Shown in pieces: positions 22,082 through 32,627 of a stretch of 64,000 nucleotides of DNA. The position numbers and the translations under genes are program-made. Origin of the DNA: Symsagittifera roscoffensis. Lineage: Eukaryota; Xenacoelomorpha; Acoela; Convolutidae. Location: assembly GCF_963678635.1 (NCBI RefSeq), contig NC_087068.1, positions 27,654,318-27,718,317 of the forward strand, read 5' to 3'. Under the pieces are notes generated by a model, which saw only the letters and a program-made list of their open reading frames with translations, did no database searches and had not been told where the DNA came from. Each line of letters opens with the position of its first letter. Position 1 is the stretch's first letter.

Positions 22082-24410
22082 AGCGAGAGCCAAAGTAAAA
22101 CTTTAGTTGATTAAGTCTGCTCTTTATCTCAGAGCAATATTCTGATTATTCTGACTGCTTTGAATCAATTATTTTTGTTTACTTCCGGTGATAAAATTTT
22201 GTAGAAAATTAGTTATTATGGAAGGCATTTTAAATATAATGAATTCAAATGACAAAAAGATTGCTCGTATCAGGGCGAAACCCTGAATTTTCCGACTGCC
22301 TTTTAAAATTTTATGGAGCAGTAATAAGATAAAAACATTAAATATAACAAAATAAAATGAATTTTTGTTTGTAAAAATTGAAAATTTTTATGAAAATCGC
22401 CATATAAATTACAAAAGGATAGGTTTCGCTCCCTGTAACACGCCATAAAAAGTACAAAAGGATAAATTTTGCTGCTTGTAACAAATCAGTTATGGCAAAT
22501 AAGCTTCTTTCAACTAATTTGGAACAATTTTTAAGACGGATTAACTCCTCTTTGCTTACGCGTTAATAGCGTTAATTTGCGATTGAGCAATTTAAATGTT
22601 TGTTTAAGATTGCATCGAATTCATTTTAGTATTGCAAAACCGTTCTGAAGTATTTTGCTTTTTACTAGTGTCATTATTTTTTAAGGAAACATTAAAACAC
22701 TAATCTAGATTTTTTTGCTTTGTTTTATGTCCGCGTATTTTTGTTTCGACTTTTAAAAAAGAGTAGAATATTTGTATCAGTGTGTTGTAAATCTAAGTAA
22801 GGTACTTCAACTGAGATGAATTTTGATAAAATTATGGGTTTAAAAATTTCGCTAATTTTGGACTATTATCCACGATGTATCTCACGACATTAACGCATAA
22901 AAAGCTTGAGGCCAGCATTTTGGAATTCGCACGAGGTAAGTATTGCTAAAACATCATTTAATACCTTACATTTTGTGTGGAGGGAAATCCTGAAAGTGTG
23001 CTTTTTTAACGTATACTCTTGGAGTTTTTTTTTTGATATTAATTCAACTCTGAATTTTCTAATTAAAAATTTGATCAGAAATTAATGCTTAGATTTTGCA
23101 AATCATTTGAACTATTAAAAGTTTTGGTGTTGAACCTAGCAATATCTTGAATGAACTTTCAGGCGCCAAAAGTGCCAAAATTATGGAGAGGGTGAATTTT
23201 TTTTATCATTGTAGAAATTTTGCAGCCTACAATTTCTTGGCATTTTTTAAAAAAAATACAGCTTGATGAAATTTAGTTCTATTGGTTAAATTTACTACAA
23301 GGATGAATGAACAATAACCAACTGTGCAATGAATTCAGTAGCATACGACCAAAGTTTATTTGATGTGCATGAGAAGCGCATCAATGCTCATAATCACCAG
23401 AGGATTTAGGGGGAGGGGGGATCGTGTGAAGGTGCACCCCACTCTTAAAGGATTCGACCATCTGCCGACCCACAGGACCTTTTGTACTATTTTCAAATCT
23501 CCAATTCTGGCTGACGCCAATATTTACTAATTTTGAGGGGGGAGGCGCACGCTGAAAAAAAGTAGTTTTTTTTGGTCAAATTTTTCAAAAAGTGCCAAAA
23601 AACGCAAAAATTTGCCTGAGGCAAAATTTTTTTTTGAAATTTGAAAATATCCCCTCGAGAAAAACTTAGATCCGCCCATTCAGAAAATTCCATTAGCTCT
23701 TTATTGCATCAAGTTTTATTTTATTGTCAAACAAGACTAATGAAAATTCAAAAAACTAGAAACAAAAATTAATTGAAAAACTCAGGTATTTCAAATTGCT
23801 TTGCTGAGTTCTCACCCAAATTTTTGTCCAAAATGGTAAACTTCTGCTTTAATAGCTCATTAATAATATCAATTAGCTTGCTTCATTTTGGTTTGTAACG
23901 AACTTTGTCCCGAACTGAACCGCTTTTCACTCCACGTGTTAGTCGAAGAACTGGAAACACAGCTCGTAACAATTATCTCGAATTAGCCAAACTGGCAACT
24001 TTCCAAACATCCGGAGCTCAGAGTTATGATTACGGTCGAATATTGATTCGGTTTCAAGGGTAAAGGAAATTAAAATGAAGGTTTTCCAGTAAATCAAAAT
24101 CCGTTGGAGCACCAAAACTTGAGTAATAACAGGGGCGGATTTTTTCTAAGGGCGACTTTTGAACTTTTTTGAAAAAATGCCTACGGAGCAAATATTTTGG
24201 GCAAAATAGGGTCTTTATAGTGTACTGGGAGTGCTCAGGAAATCCTAGATTAGCTCCAGAGTGTTAAACTATCAATTGTTGCTATAGTTTTTCGCTTTGC
24301 AAGGAAGAGTATGTCAAAAAAATTTTAAAAGCAATTTATTTTTAACCACTCTATCAAATTTTCAGCTACCAAAGCTACTTAATAAAGCATTTAAAATTGT
24401 TTTCCAGCTT
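22082..24410. repeat. Right flank, first copy (R1)
   Basis: Beginning AGCGAGAGCCAAAGTAAAAC, it is repeated at 27,950 onward. It carries a copy of the hairpin-bearing repeat (22,255-22,572), then jumps directly to GCGATTGAGCAATTTAAATG at 22,579. In the second flank the same two parts are separated by about 870 more bases. The rest (22,579-24,405) matches 29,311-30,825 and 33,031-34,925. An hAT-like fragment, AGGGGCGGATTTTTTCTAAG, starts at 24,131, and its likely partner end AGATCCGCCC lies near 23,670. No functional gene is seen. Confidence 0.8.
22255..22572 (+). repeat. Hairpin-bearing dispersed repeat, plus copy (truncated)
   Basis: TTGCTCGTATCAGGGCGAAA with the hairpin CAGGG(CGAAA)CCCTG at 22,271-22,285, then TTTTCCGACTGCC, then the same blocks as 28,128-28,672 up to GCGTTAATAGCG, where it stops. 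Confidence 0.75.
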
Positions 24411-24898
24411 TTTCTTTCCAGCTTCGAATTCTATTTTGGTGTTTGGAATTAGTTTGCTTGGCTAAATCAAATTTCTCCCCATTGCGTTTGTTTATTGAAT
24501 TTATAGCGGCGAGTAGAACTTAATTGGAAACAAAGACAAGTGGTATTTGCTCAAATTAGACCGGACAAACTTTAGAAACAAATTGTCTATTACTGATTGT
24601 GGTAAGTTTGCAAATTAAAATTAACTTATTTTACAAATGAAATATAAATTTGGGTACGGTTTTTGTTTTGCAAATTAAGCTTTACAAATATTACAAGCAA
24701 AATATTAATCAGAGTGGGGTAAAGGAAATGTAAAGGGTTATGTCGAAGAAGAACAAGGGTTATTTTCCAAACTACCATCCCAGTCGTCGAGTAAATTTGG
24801 TTATTAAATTCATCTTCGCGGGTCAAAAAGCGACCAAAAGGTAAACAGGTTACCAGGTCACCGAGGAGGAATCTCTTTGTGTTCAAAGCTGTTAACGC

Positions 24899-25098
24899 NN
24901 NNNNNNNNNNNNNNNNNNNNNNNNNNNNNNNNNNNNNNNNNNNNNNNNNNNNNNNNNNNNNNNNNNNNNNNNNNNNNNNNNNNNNNNNNNNNNNNNNNNN
25001 NNNNNNNNNNNNNNNNNNNNNNNNNNNNNNNNNNNNNNNNNNNNNNNNNNNNNNNNNNNNNNNNNNNNNNNNNNNNNNNNNNNNNNNNNNNNNNNNNN
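24899..25098. other. Assembly gap (200 N)
   Basis: Exactly 200 unknown bases, a placeholder length. If this element has the same layout as the first, roughly 6 kb of inverted arm sequence is missing here (equivalents of about 14,105-17,874 and 17,898-20,093). Confidence 0.95.
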
Positions 25099-27218
25099 AT
25101 CCGTGTGCTATGAAACATATGGAGTCGATTGCGCGCACTATTATACTGCAAGTAACTTGGCGGGGATGTGTTCCATAAAGTCTGCCGTGCAGATCTTCGA
25201 TTGCTAACCGAGCGCGACCACCTTCACTTTGTAAAGGGGATGATTCGTGGTGGAATGTCGTCTGTATATGCCCGAAAATACTGGAAAGCCAACAACCAGT
25301 ATATGACGACCACGATAAAAATGAGGAAAATTGGTTCATCGTAAACATCGACGCAAATAATCTCTACGGAGGTATCATGCAAAATTACTCGTTGTCCTTA
25401 AGCGATTTCCAATGGGCGGACAACTCGGTGGATATACCTAAACTACTACTGACGGAAGAGGATAGTGAGTGGGGTTACCTAGCGGAGGTAGATATCGAGT
25501 TCCCGACGAGCGCCATGACTACTTCAAAGACTATCCTACCGCGCCATTCAAAAGAAATTGTACAGATAACTGACTTGAGTACCGATCAAGTGGAAATGAT
25601 GGGCAAATTAGGTATCACCAGTCTACCAAAGTGCCTCAGCTTATACAGTCTCTTCAAAAAAAGTCAGGATATATTTTGCATTTTCTGACCCTTCAGCTTT
25701 ACATACAATTAGGTGTGAAGGTGACTCACCTTCATAGAGTGCTGCAATTTCGACAGTGTAAATGGATGGCCCCTTTTGTACAGATGAACACTGAGCTAAG
25801 AAAGAAGGCGAGGAAACATTTTTGCGAAAATTTTTATCAGCTTATAATAAACTCATCTTTCGGCAAGACGATGGAAAGCAAACGAAACAGAACAAAAAAT
25901 GAGTATAGTGCGTAACGAAACCGAGCTACTGCAAAAGTTGTGCCAGAGCTCATTGAAGTCATTCCAAATTATACACGAAGACCTTGCTAGAATAACATTC
26001 AATCCGAGCTCAATCCGAGCTCAATCCGGTGGGATAAGCCAACGATCGGTGGCGCAGTAATATTAAACATTGCAAAAAAATACATGTTCGAAACCCACTA
26101 CGTGCAAATGAAGCCAAACTTTAATCTCGAGCTATTGTACTCCGATACTGATAGCTTTATTTATATGATAAAATGTGACGTACAGTTCGGAGATACGAAT
26201 AACTAAAAGAAATGGTACACTTGTTTGACTTCTCGAACTATCCCAAACAAGCACCACTGTATAATGAAACCCACAAGAAACAGGTGCTAATGTTCAAGGA
26301 CGAGATGGGTGGATACTTGATAGAAGAATTTGTAGCACTCAAACCGAAATTATATTCTCTTAAACTCAAAAGTAAGTGGTAAAAATTAATCAAATTTCAA
26401 AAACCCAATGACAGAAAAAATAATTAAATTTGGTTGGACCCTTTATTACTTTTCACAATTTCCTTTTTTTTTTTTGCTTTTATGATAATTTGTAGATTGC
26501 TTACATAAACAGAGCTCGTTTTTAAAACTAATATCTGTTTTTTTTTGTTTCAGATAGGAGCAACAAAGTCTCAACAGCAAGGAATCTCTTGGTATGCACA
26601 AAAACAGCTGACACATGATCGCTTATGGACGCCCTATTCAACCACAGAACATTTCGAGTTAAAAACACGAGCATCAGATCGAAAAAACACGAGCTTTAAA
26701 CTGTCAACATAAATAATTTAGTGTTAACAGATTTGAACACAAAGAGATTCCTCCTCGGTGACCTGGTAACTTGTTTACCTTTTGGTCACTTTTTGACCCG
26801 CGAAGATGAACTTAATAACCAAATTTTACTCGACGACTGGGATGGTAGTTTAGAAAATAACCCTTGTTCTTCTTCGAACACCATTTTTGATAACTTTAAT
26901 ACACAGCCATTTCAAAGGGAAATAAATATTGATGACTCGGACTGGTCATCGCCAGACCCAGGACTGTATAACAGAAGGAAATACACTAAGAAAGAATTGC
27001 GTGAAGATTTGGCTGACGCTTCTAAAACTTTAGATAAATCTTACCCAAACAATCCTTACATTGCGTTCGAGGCTCAAGAAGAACGTGACAATACTATGGC
27101 GGCTGACGGAAATAGCAGTGAATTAGATAATACCAGTTCGGAGAGTGCAAATAACTCTCCAGTAATTGCCAAGAAAAGTAAAAGGGTCTTAAACCGCTCG
27201 CAATTAGACAATGATTAA
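25099..27218 (+). pseudogene. Polinton-type DNA polymerase B, third copy (partial)
   Basis: It starts at the gap, inside the region before motif A. Visible are the DANNLYGGIMQ region near 25,350-25,390, DFQWADNSVDIPKLLLTEED (25,377-25,688), MNTELRKKARKH and LIINSSFGKTMES (25,631-25,915), YSDTDSF near 26,140, the C-terminal intron (26,372-26,557) and a complete tail at 26,721-27,218 ending SKRVLNRSQLDND. It has its own frame breaks near 25,160, 25,500, 25,620 and 25,900. It lacks the right-arm-specific TAG and the 870-base deletion of the first element, so it preserves an earlier state. The stop after the HEL codons is again present. Confidence 0.85.
26372..26557 (+). other. Intron in PolB copy 3 (C-terminal)
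   Basis: GTAAGTGG at 26,372 and GATAG ending at 26,557 correspond to the introns at 14,249-14,430 and 21,366-21,549. Confidence 0.65.
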
Positions 27219-27943
27219 TTAACGAAAAAAAACTTTTTTACATTTCATTTACCCTACTCTGATTAATATTTTGCTTGTAATATTTGTAAAGCTTAATTTG
27301 CAAAACAAAAGCTATACCCAAATTTATATTTCATTTGTAAAAATAAGCTCATTTTAATTTGCATACTTACCACAATCAGTAATAGACAATTTGTTTCTAA
27401 AACTTGTCCGGTCTAATTTGAGCAAATACCACTTGTCTTTGTTTCCAATTAAGTTCTGCTCGCCGCTATAAATTCAATAAACAAACGCAACGGGAGAAAT
27501 TTGATTTAGCCAAGCAAAGTAATTCCAAACACCAAAATAGTATTCGAAGCTGGAAAGAAGTGTTCCTGCAAAACTAAAAGGAAATGTTAGCGGTCAATGA
27601 CGGCGGCAAAATATTATGCATTCTGAAGGAATGAAAGAAGGAAAAGAAACGTGAATGTAAAAGGACTGAGAAAACGAATGTAAAAATTAAAAATCCTACT
27701 TTAATTATCCGCCAGGGATCTAGAATTTTGCTACATTGGTATATGACTCTTCGTAAAATCCTCAGGGGTGAGGCCACCCAAAAATTTGGATCCTCAAGTG
27801 AGGATCTTGTAATCCACCAGCAAAATTCCGGCTGACTACAAGATAGTTTTGGACCCCTTAGGTGTCGGATCTTAGGCGCCCACGTCTTATTTTAGGTGAT
27901 TTTGGCCTCCCCCTAAGGATCCCTGGCGGCCCCTCATACTACT

Positions 27944-27949
27944 ATTGTA
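27944..27949. repeat. ATTGTA after the second right terminus
   Basis: Same six bases as at 22,076-22,081, followed by the same flank. It was copied with the flank and is not proof of a separate insertion. Confidence 0.8.
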
Positions 27950-30825
27950 AGCGAGAGCCAAAGTAAAACTTTAGTTGATTAAGTCTGCTCTTTATCTCAG
28001 AGCAAACTCCTGAATATTCTGACTGCTTTGAATCAATTATTTTTGTTTAATTCCGGTGATAAAATTTTGTAGAAAAATAGTTATTATGGAAGGCATTTTA
28101 AATATAATGAATTCAAATGACTAATAACATTACTCGTTTCAGGACAAAGCCCTGAATTTTCCGACTGCCTTTTAAAGTTTTATGGAGCAGTAAGAAGATA
28201 AAAACATTAAATATATCAAAATAAAATGAATTTTTGTTTCTAAAACTTAAAAGTTTTTATGAAAATCGCCATATAGAGTAAAAAAGGTTAGGTTTTGCTC
28301 CCTGTAACACGCCATATAAAGTACAAAAGGATAAATTTTGCTGCTTGTAACAAATCAGTTATGGCAAATAAGCTTCTTTCAACTATTTTGGAACAATTTC
28401 TAAGACGGATTAATTCCTCTCCGCTTACGCGTTAATAGCGCGAAATATATCGCGCGTTAATTGTCCCAAATTGGCCAAAATGGCAATTTTAAATGCCCAT
28501 AACTTTACAAAATTGATCACAGACGAAATATCTTTTCAAATATGAAACAATTCTGTCAAAAAAGGCTAATTAAAAATTCGAAATTTGTCTGAAGAAAAAA
28601 AAACCACCCCGAGCACAAATATTCCTTTACTTTCGGATCAAAAGTCGGAGCAATTAGCTTGCTCTGATTTCAATCTGGAACACTTTTGAGTGCGCATCAC
28701 CTCGCCATGTATAAATAATTCCCAATATTCTCTCAGCAATCTCTATGAAATCTACAAAGCGAGAATAAATTAACTGGATTATGGCCAAATTGGCAATTTA
28801 TAACCCCCAGAGTTTGATGAGAATTGGTTGCTATTGAAATATCTGTTTACATTTGAACACAGCGAGCTCATATTTTATCGGGTATAAAAATTTGCATTAA
28901 AAACTAACTTTTTGTTCACCAAAATTAGTCTTAGCAAGAAACTAACACAAGCATATGTTTTTTTATACTTTAGCGGAAGTTCTGGACAAACATGTTTTCA
29001 ATGCATCGCTCAACTAAAATTTATTCGAAACTCAAACATACGGGGCGGGCACAGGCTACATTATTTTTCAGGAGAGCCGAGCAAACAAAATTTCATATTC
29101 AACATAAGTAAATATATTTTTAAACGAATTTAATAAAGCTATATTAATTTATTAGCTTCCTTTCTTTATCACCCTTTATTAATAAAATGATGCAAAATAC
29201 AATGAATTACTGCGCAGAAATCTGTTGCGTCAGATTTTAAAAAATTATTGCGTAGGAAGTCTCCCCAGCATCTAGTAAAAAATATTCACTCTCATAACGA
29301 AAAAAATTTTTGCGATTGAGCAATTTAAATGTTTGTTTAAGATTGCATCGAATTCATTTTAGTATTGCCAAACCGTTCTGAAGTATTTTGCTTATTACTA
29401 GTGTCATTATTTTTTAAGGAAACATTAAAACACTAATCTAGATTTTTTTGCTTTGGTTTATGTCTGCGTATTTTTGTTTCGACTTTTAAAAAAGGGTAGA
29501 ATATTTGTATCAGTGTGTTGTAAATCTAAGTAAGGTACTTCAACTGAGATGAATTTTGATAAAATTATGGGTTTAAAATTTTGGCTAATTTTGGACTATT
29601 ATCCACAATGTATCTCACGATATTAACGCATAAAAAGCTTGAGGCCAGCGTTTTGGAATTTGCACGAGGTAAGTATGGCTAAAACATCATTTAGTACGTT
29701 ACATTTTGTGTGGGGGAAAATCTTCAAAGTGTGCTTTTTTAACGTATACTCTTCGAATGTTTTTTTGACTTTAATTCAACTCTGAATTTTCTAATTAAAA
29801 ATTTGATCAGAAATTAATGCTTAGATTTTGCAAATCATTTGAACTATTAAAAGTTTTGGTGTTGAACCTAGCAATATCTTGAATGAACTTTCAGGCGCCA
29901 AAAGTGCCAAAATTAAGGAGAGGGTGAATTTTTTTATCATTGTAGAAATTTTGCAGCCTACAATTTCTTGGCATTTTTTTTAAAAATACAGCTTAATGAA
30001 ATTTAGTTCTATTGGTTAAATTTACTGCAAGGATCAATGAACAATAACCAACTGTGCAATGAATTCAGTAGCATACGACCAAAGTTTATTTGATGTGCAT
30101 GAGAAGCGCATCAATGCTCATAATCACCAGAGGATTTAGGGGAGGGGGGATCGTGTGGAGGTGCGCCCCACTCTTAAAGGATTCGACCCTCTGTCGACCC
30201 ACAGGACCTTTTGTACTATTTTCAAATCTCCAATTCTGGCTGACGCCAATATTTACTAATTTTGAGGGGGGAGGCGCACGCTTAAAAAAAAAGTAGTTTT
30301 TTTTCGGTCAAATTTTTCAAAAAGTGCCAAAAAACGCAAAATTTTGTCTGAGGCGCAGAAAATTTGGTCAAATTGGAGTCTTCATATTGATTTGTGAGAG
30401 CTCAGAAAAATGTTTGGTCGACCTGAAAATTTTTTTTTTTGAAATTTGAAAATACCCCTCGAGAAAAACTTAGATCCGCCCATTCTAAAAATTCCATTAG
30501 CTCTTTTTTACATCAAATTTTATTTTATTGTCAAACAAGACTAATGAAAATTCAAAAAACTAGAAAAAAAAATTAATTGAAAAACTCAGGCATTTCAAAT
30601 TGCTTTGCTGAGTTCTCACCCAAATTCTTGTCCAAAATGGTAAACTTCTGCTTTAATAGCTCATTAATAATATCAATTAGCTTGCTTCATTTTGGTTTGT
30701 AACGAACTTTGTCCCGAACTAAACCGCTTTTCACTCGACGTGTTAGTCGAAGAACTGGAAACACAGCTCGTAACAATTATCTCGAATTAGCCAAACTGGC
30801 AACATTCCAACCCTCCGGAGCTTGA
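27950..30825. repeat. Right flank, second copy (R2)
   Basis: It repeats R1 from AGCGAGAGCCAAAGTAAAAC but keeps the middle part (about 28,444-29,308) that R1 lacks. 29,311-30,825 matches R1's 22,579-24,000 and R3's 33,031-34,540. At 30,826 the sequence jumps from CTCCGGAGCT back to TGATGAGAATTGGTTGC, a position also seen at 28,813. I see no gene; the frames at 28,912-29,133 and 30,090-30,296 have no motif. Confidence 0.8.
28128..28672 (+). repeat. Hairpin-bearing dispersed repeat, longest plus copy
   Basis: The hairpin CAGGACAAAGCCCTG lies at 28,140-28,154, followed by TTTTCCGACTGCC, GCCATATAAAGTACAAAAGG, GTTATGGCAAATAAGC, GCGCGTTAATTGTCCCAAAT, CTTTTCAAAT, CCACCCCGAGCACAAATATT and a final block ending AAAGTCGGAGCAATTAG. 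It is the inverse of 8,160-8,715. Confidence 0.8.
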
Positions 30826-32627
30826 TGAGAATTGGTTGCTATTGAAATATCTGTTTACATTTGAACAAAGCGAGCTCATATTTTATCGGGTATAAAAATT
30901 TGCATTAAAAACAAACTTTTTGTTCACCAAAATTAGTCGTAACAAGAAACTAACACAAGCATATGTTTTTTTATACTTTAGCGGAAGTTTATTTGATGTG
31001 CATGAGAAGCGCATCAATGCTCATAATCACCAGAGGATTTATGAAGAAAAAAAACCCACCCCGAGCACAAATATTCCTTTACTTTCGGATCAAAATTCGG
31101 AACAATTAGCTTGCGCTGATTTCAACCTGGAACAATTTTGAGTGCGCATCACCTCGCCATGCATAAATAATTCCCGATATTCTCTCAGCAATCTCTATAA
31201 AATCTACAAAGCGAGAATAAATTAACCCGACTTATGGCCAAATTGGCAATTTATAACCCCCAGAGTTTGATGAGAATTGGTTGCTATTGAAATATCTGTT
31301 TACATTTGAACACAGTGAGCTCATTTTTTATCGGGTATAAAAATTTGCATTAAAAACTAACTTTTTCTTCACCAAAATTAGTCTTAGCAAGAAACTAACA
31401 CAAGCATATGTTTTTTTTTATACTTTAGCTGAAGTTCTGGACAAACATTTTTTTCAATGCAGGCGCCAAAATTAAGGAAAGTGTGAATTTTTTTTATCGT
31501 TGTAGAAATTTTGCAGCCTACAATTTCTTGGCATTTTTTTTTTAAAAATACAGCTTGATGAAAGTTAATTCTATTGGTTAAATTTACTGCAAGGATGAAT
31601 GAACAATAACCAACTGTGCAATGAATTCAGTAGCATACGACCAAAGTTTATTTGATGTGCATGAGAAGCGCATCAATGCTCATAATCATCAGAGGATTTA
31701 TGAGAAAAAAAACCCACCCCGAGCACAAATATTTCTTTACTTTCGGATCAAAAGTCGGAACAATTAGCTTGCGCTGATTTCAATCTGGAACAATTTTGAG
31801 TGCACATCACCTCGCCATGCATAAATAATTCCCGATATTCTCTCAGCAATCTCTATGAAATCTACAAAGCGAGAATAAATTAACCCGAATTATGGCCAAA
31901 TTGGCAATTTATAACCCCCAGAGTTTGATGAGAATTGGTTGCTATTGAAATATCTGTTTACATTTGAACACAGTGAGCTCATTTTTTATCGGGTATAAAA
32001 ATTTGCATTAAAAACTAACTTTTTCTTCACCAAAATTAGTCTTAGCAAGAAACTAACACAAGCATATGTTTTTTTTTATACTTTAGCTGAAGTTCTGGAC
32101 AAACATTTTTTTCAATGCAGGCGCCAAAATTAAGGAAAGTGTGAATTTTTTTTATCGTTGTAGAAATTTTGCAGCCTACAATTTCTTGGCATTTTTTTTT
32201 TAAAAATACAGCTTGATGAAAGTTAATTCTATTGGTTAAATTTACTGCAAGGATGAATGAACAATAACCAACTGTGCAATGAATTCAGTAGCATACGACC
32301 AAAGTTTATTTGATGTGCATGAGAAGCGCATCAATGCTCATAATCATCAGAGGATTTATGAGAAAAAAAACCCACCCCGAGCACAAATATTTCTTTACTT
32401 TCGGATCAAAAGTCGGAACAATTAGCTTGCGCTGATTTCAATCTGGAACAATTTTGAGTGCACATCACCTCGCCATGCATAAATAATTCCCGATATTCTC
32501 TCAGCAATCTCTATGAAATCTACAAAGCGAGAATAAATTAACCCGAATTATGGCCAAATTGGCAATTTATAACCCCCAGAGTTTGATGAGAATTGGTTGC
32601 TATTGAAATATCTGTTTACATTTGAAC
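30826..32627. repeat. Tandem repeat of a 660-bp unit
   Basis: GTTTATTTGATGTGCATGAG begins successive units near 30,988, 31,647 and 32,307, at steps of 659 and 660 bases. The last two are nearly identical. Each unit contains the CCACCCCGAGCACAAATATT piece of the hairpin repeat, TGATGAGAATTGGTTGC and CAATGCAGGCGCC. The units are chimaeras of flank segments joined at short homologies (for example GGAAGTT). Confidence 0.85.

Larger units (their letters stand above)
24411..27943. mobile_element. Second palindromic Polinton derivative, interrupted by a gap
   Basis: The left part (24,411-24,898) matches the left arm of the first element in the same orientation (13,267 onward), with a deletion of about 350 bases at 24,741. 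The right part (25,099-27,943) is in the opposite orientation, matches the right arm and ends in the same terminus CCCCTCATACTACT followed by ATTGTA. So this too is an inverted pair, and the 200-N gap sits where its centre would be. The left terminus is missing: the arm joins flank DNA at 24,411. The shared right flank shows it arose with its flank by tandem duplication, not by an independent insertion. Confidence 0.8.

Noticed and set aside
27944-27949. ATTGTA after the second right terminus as proof of an independent insertion
   Set aside because: The following flank is also the same as that of the first element, so it was copied by segmental duplication.
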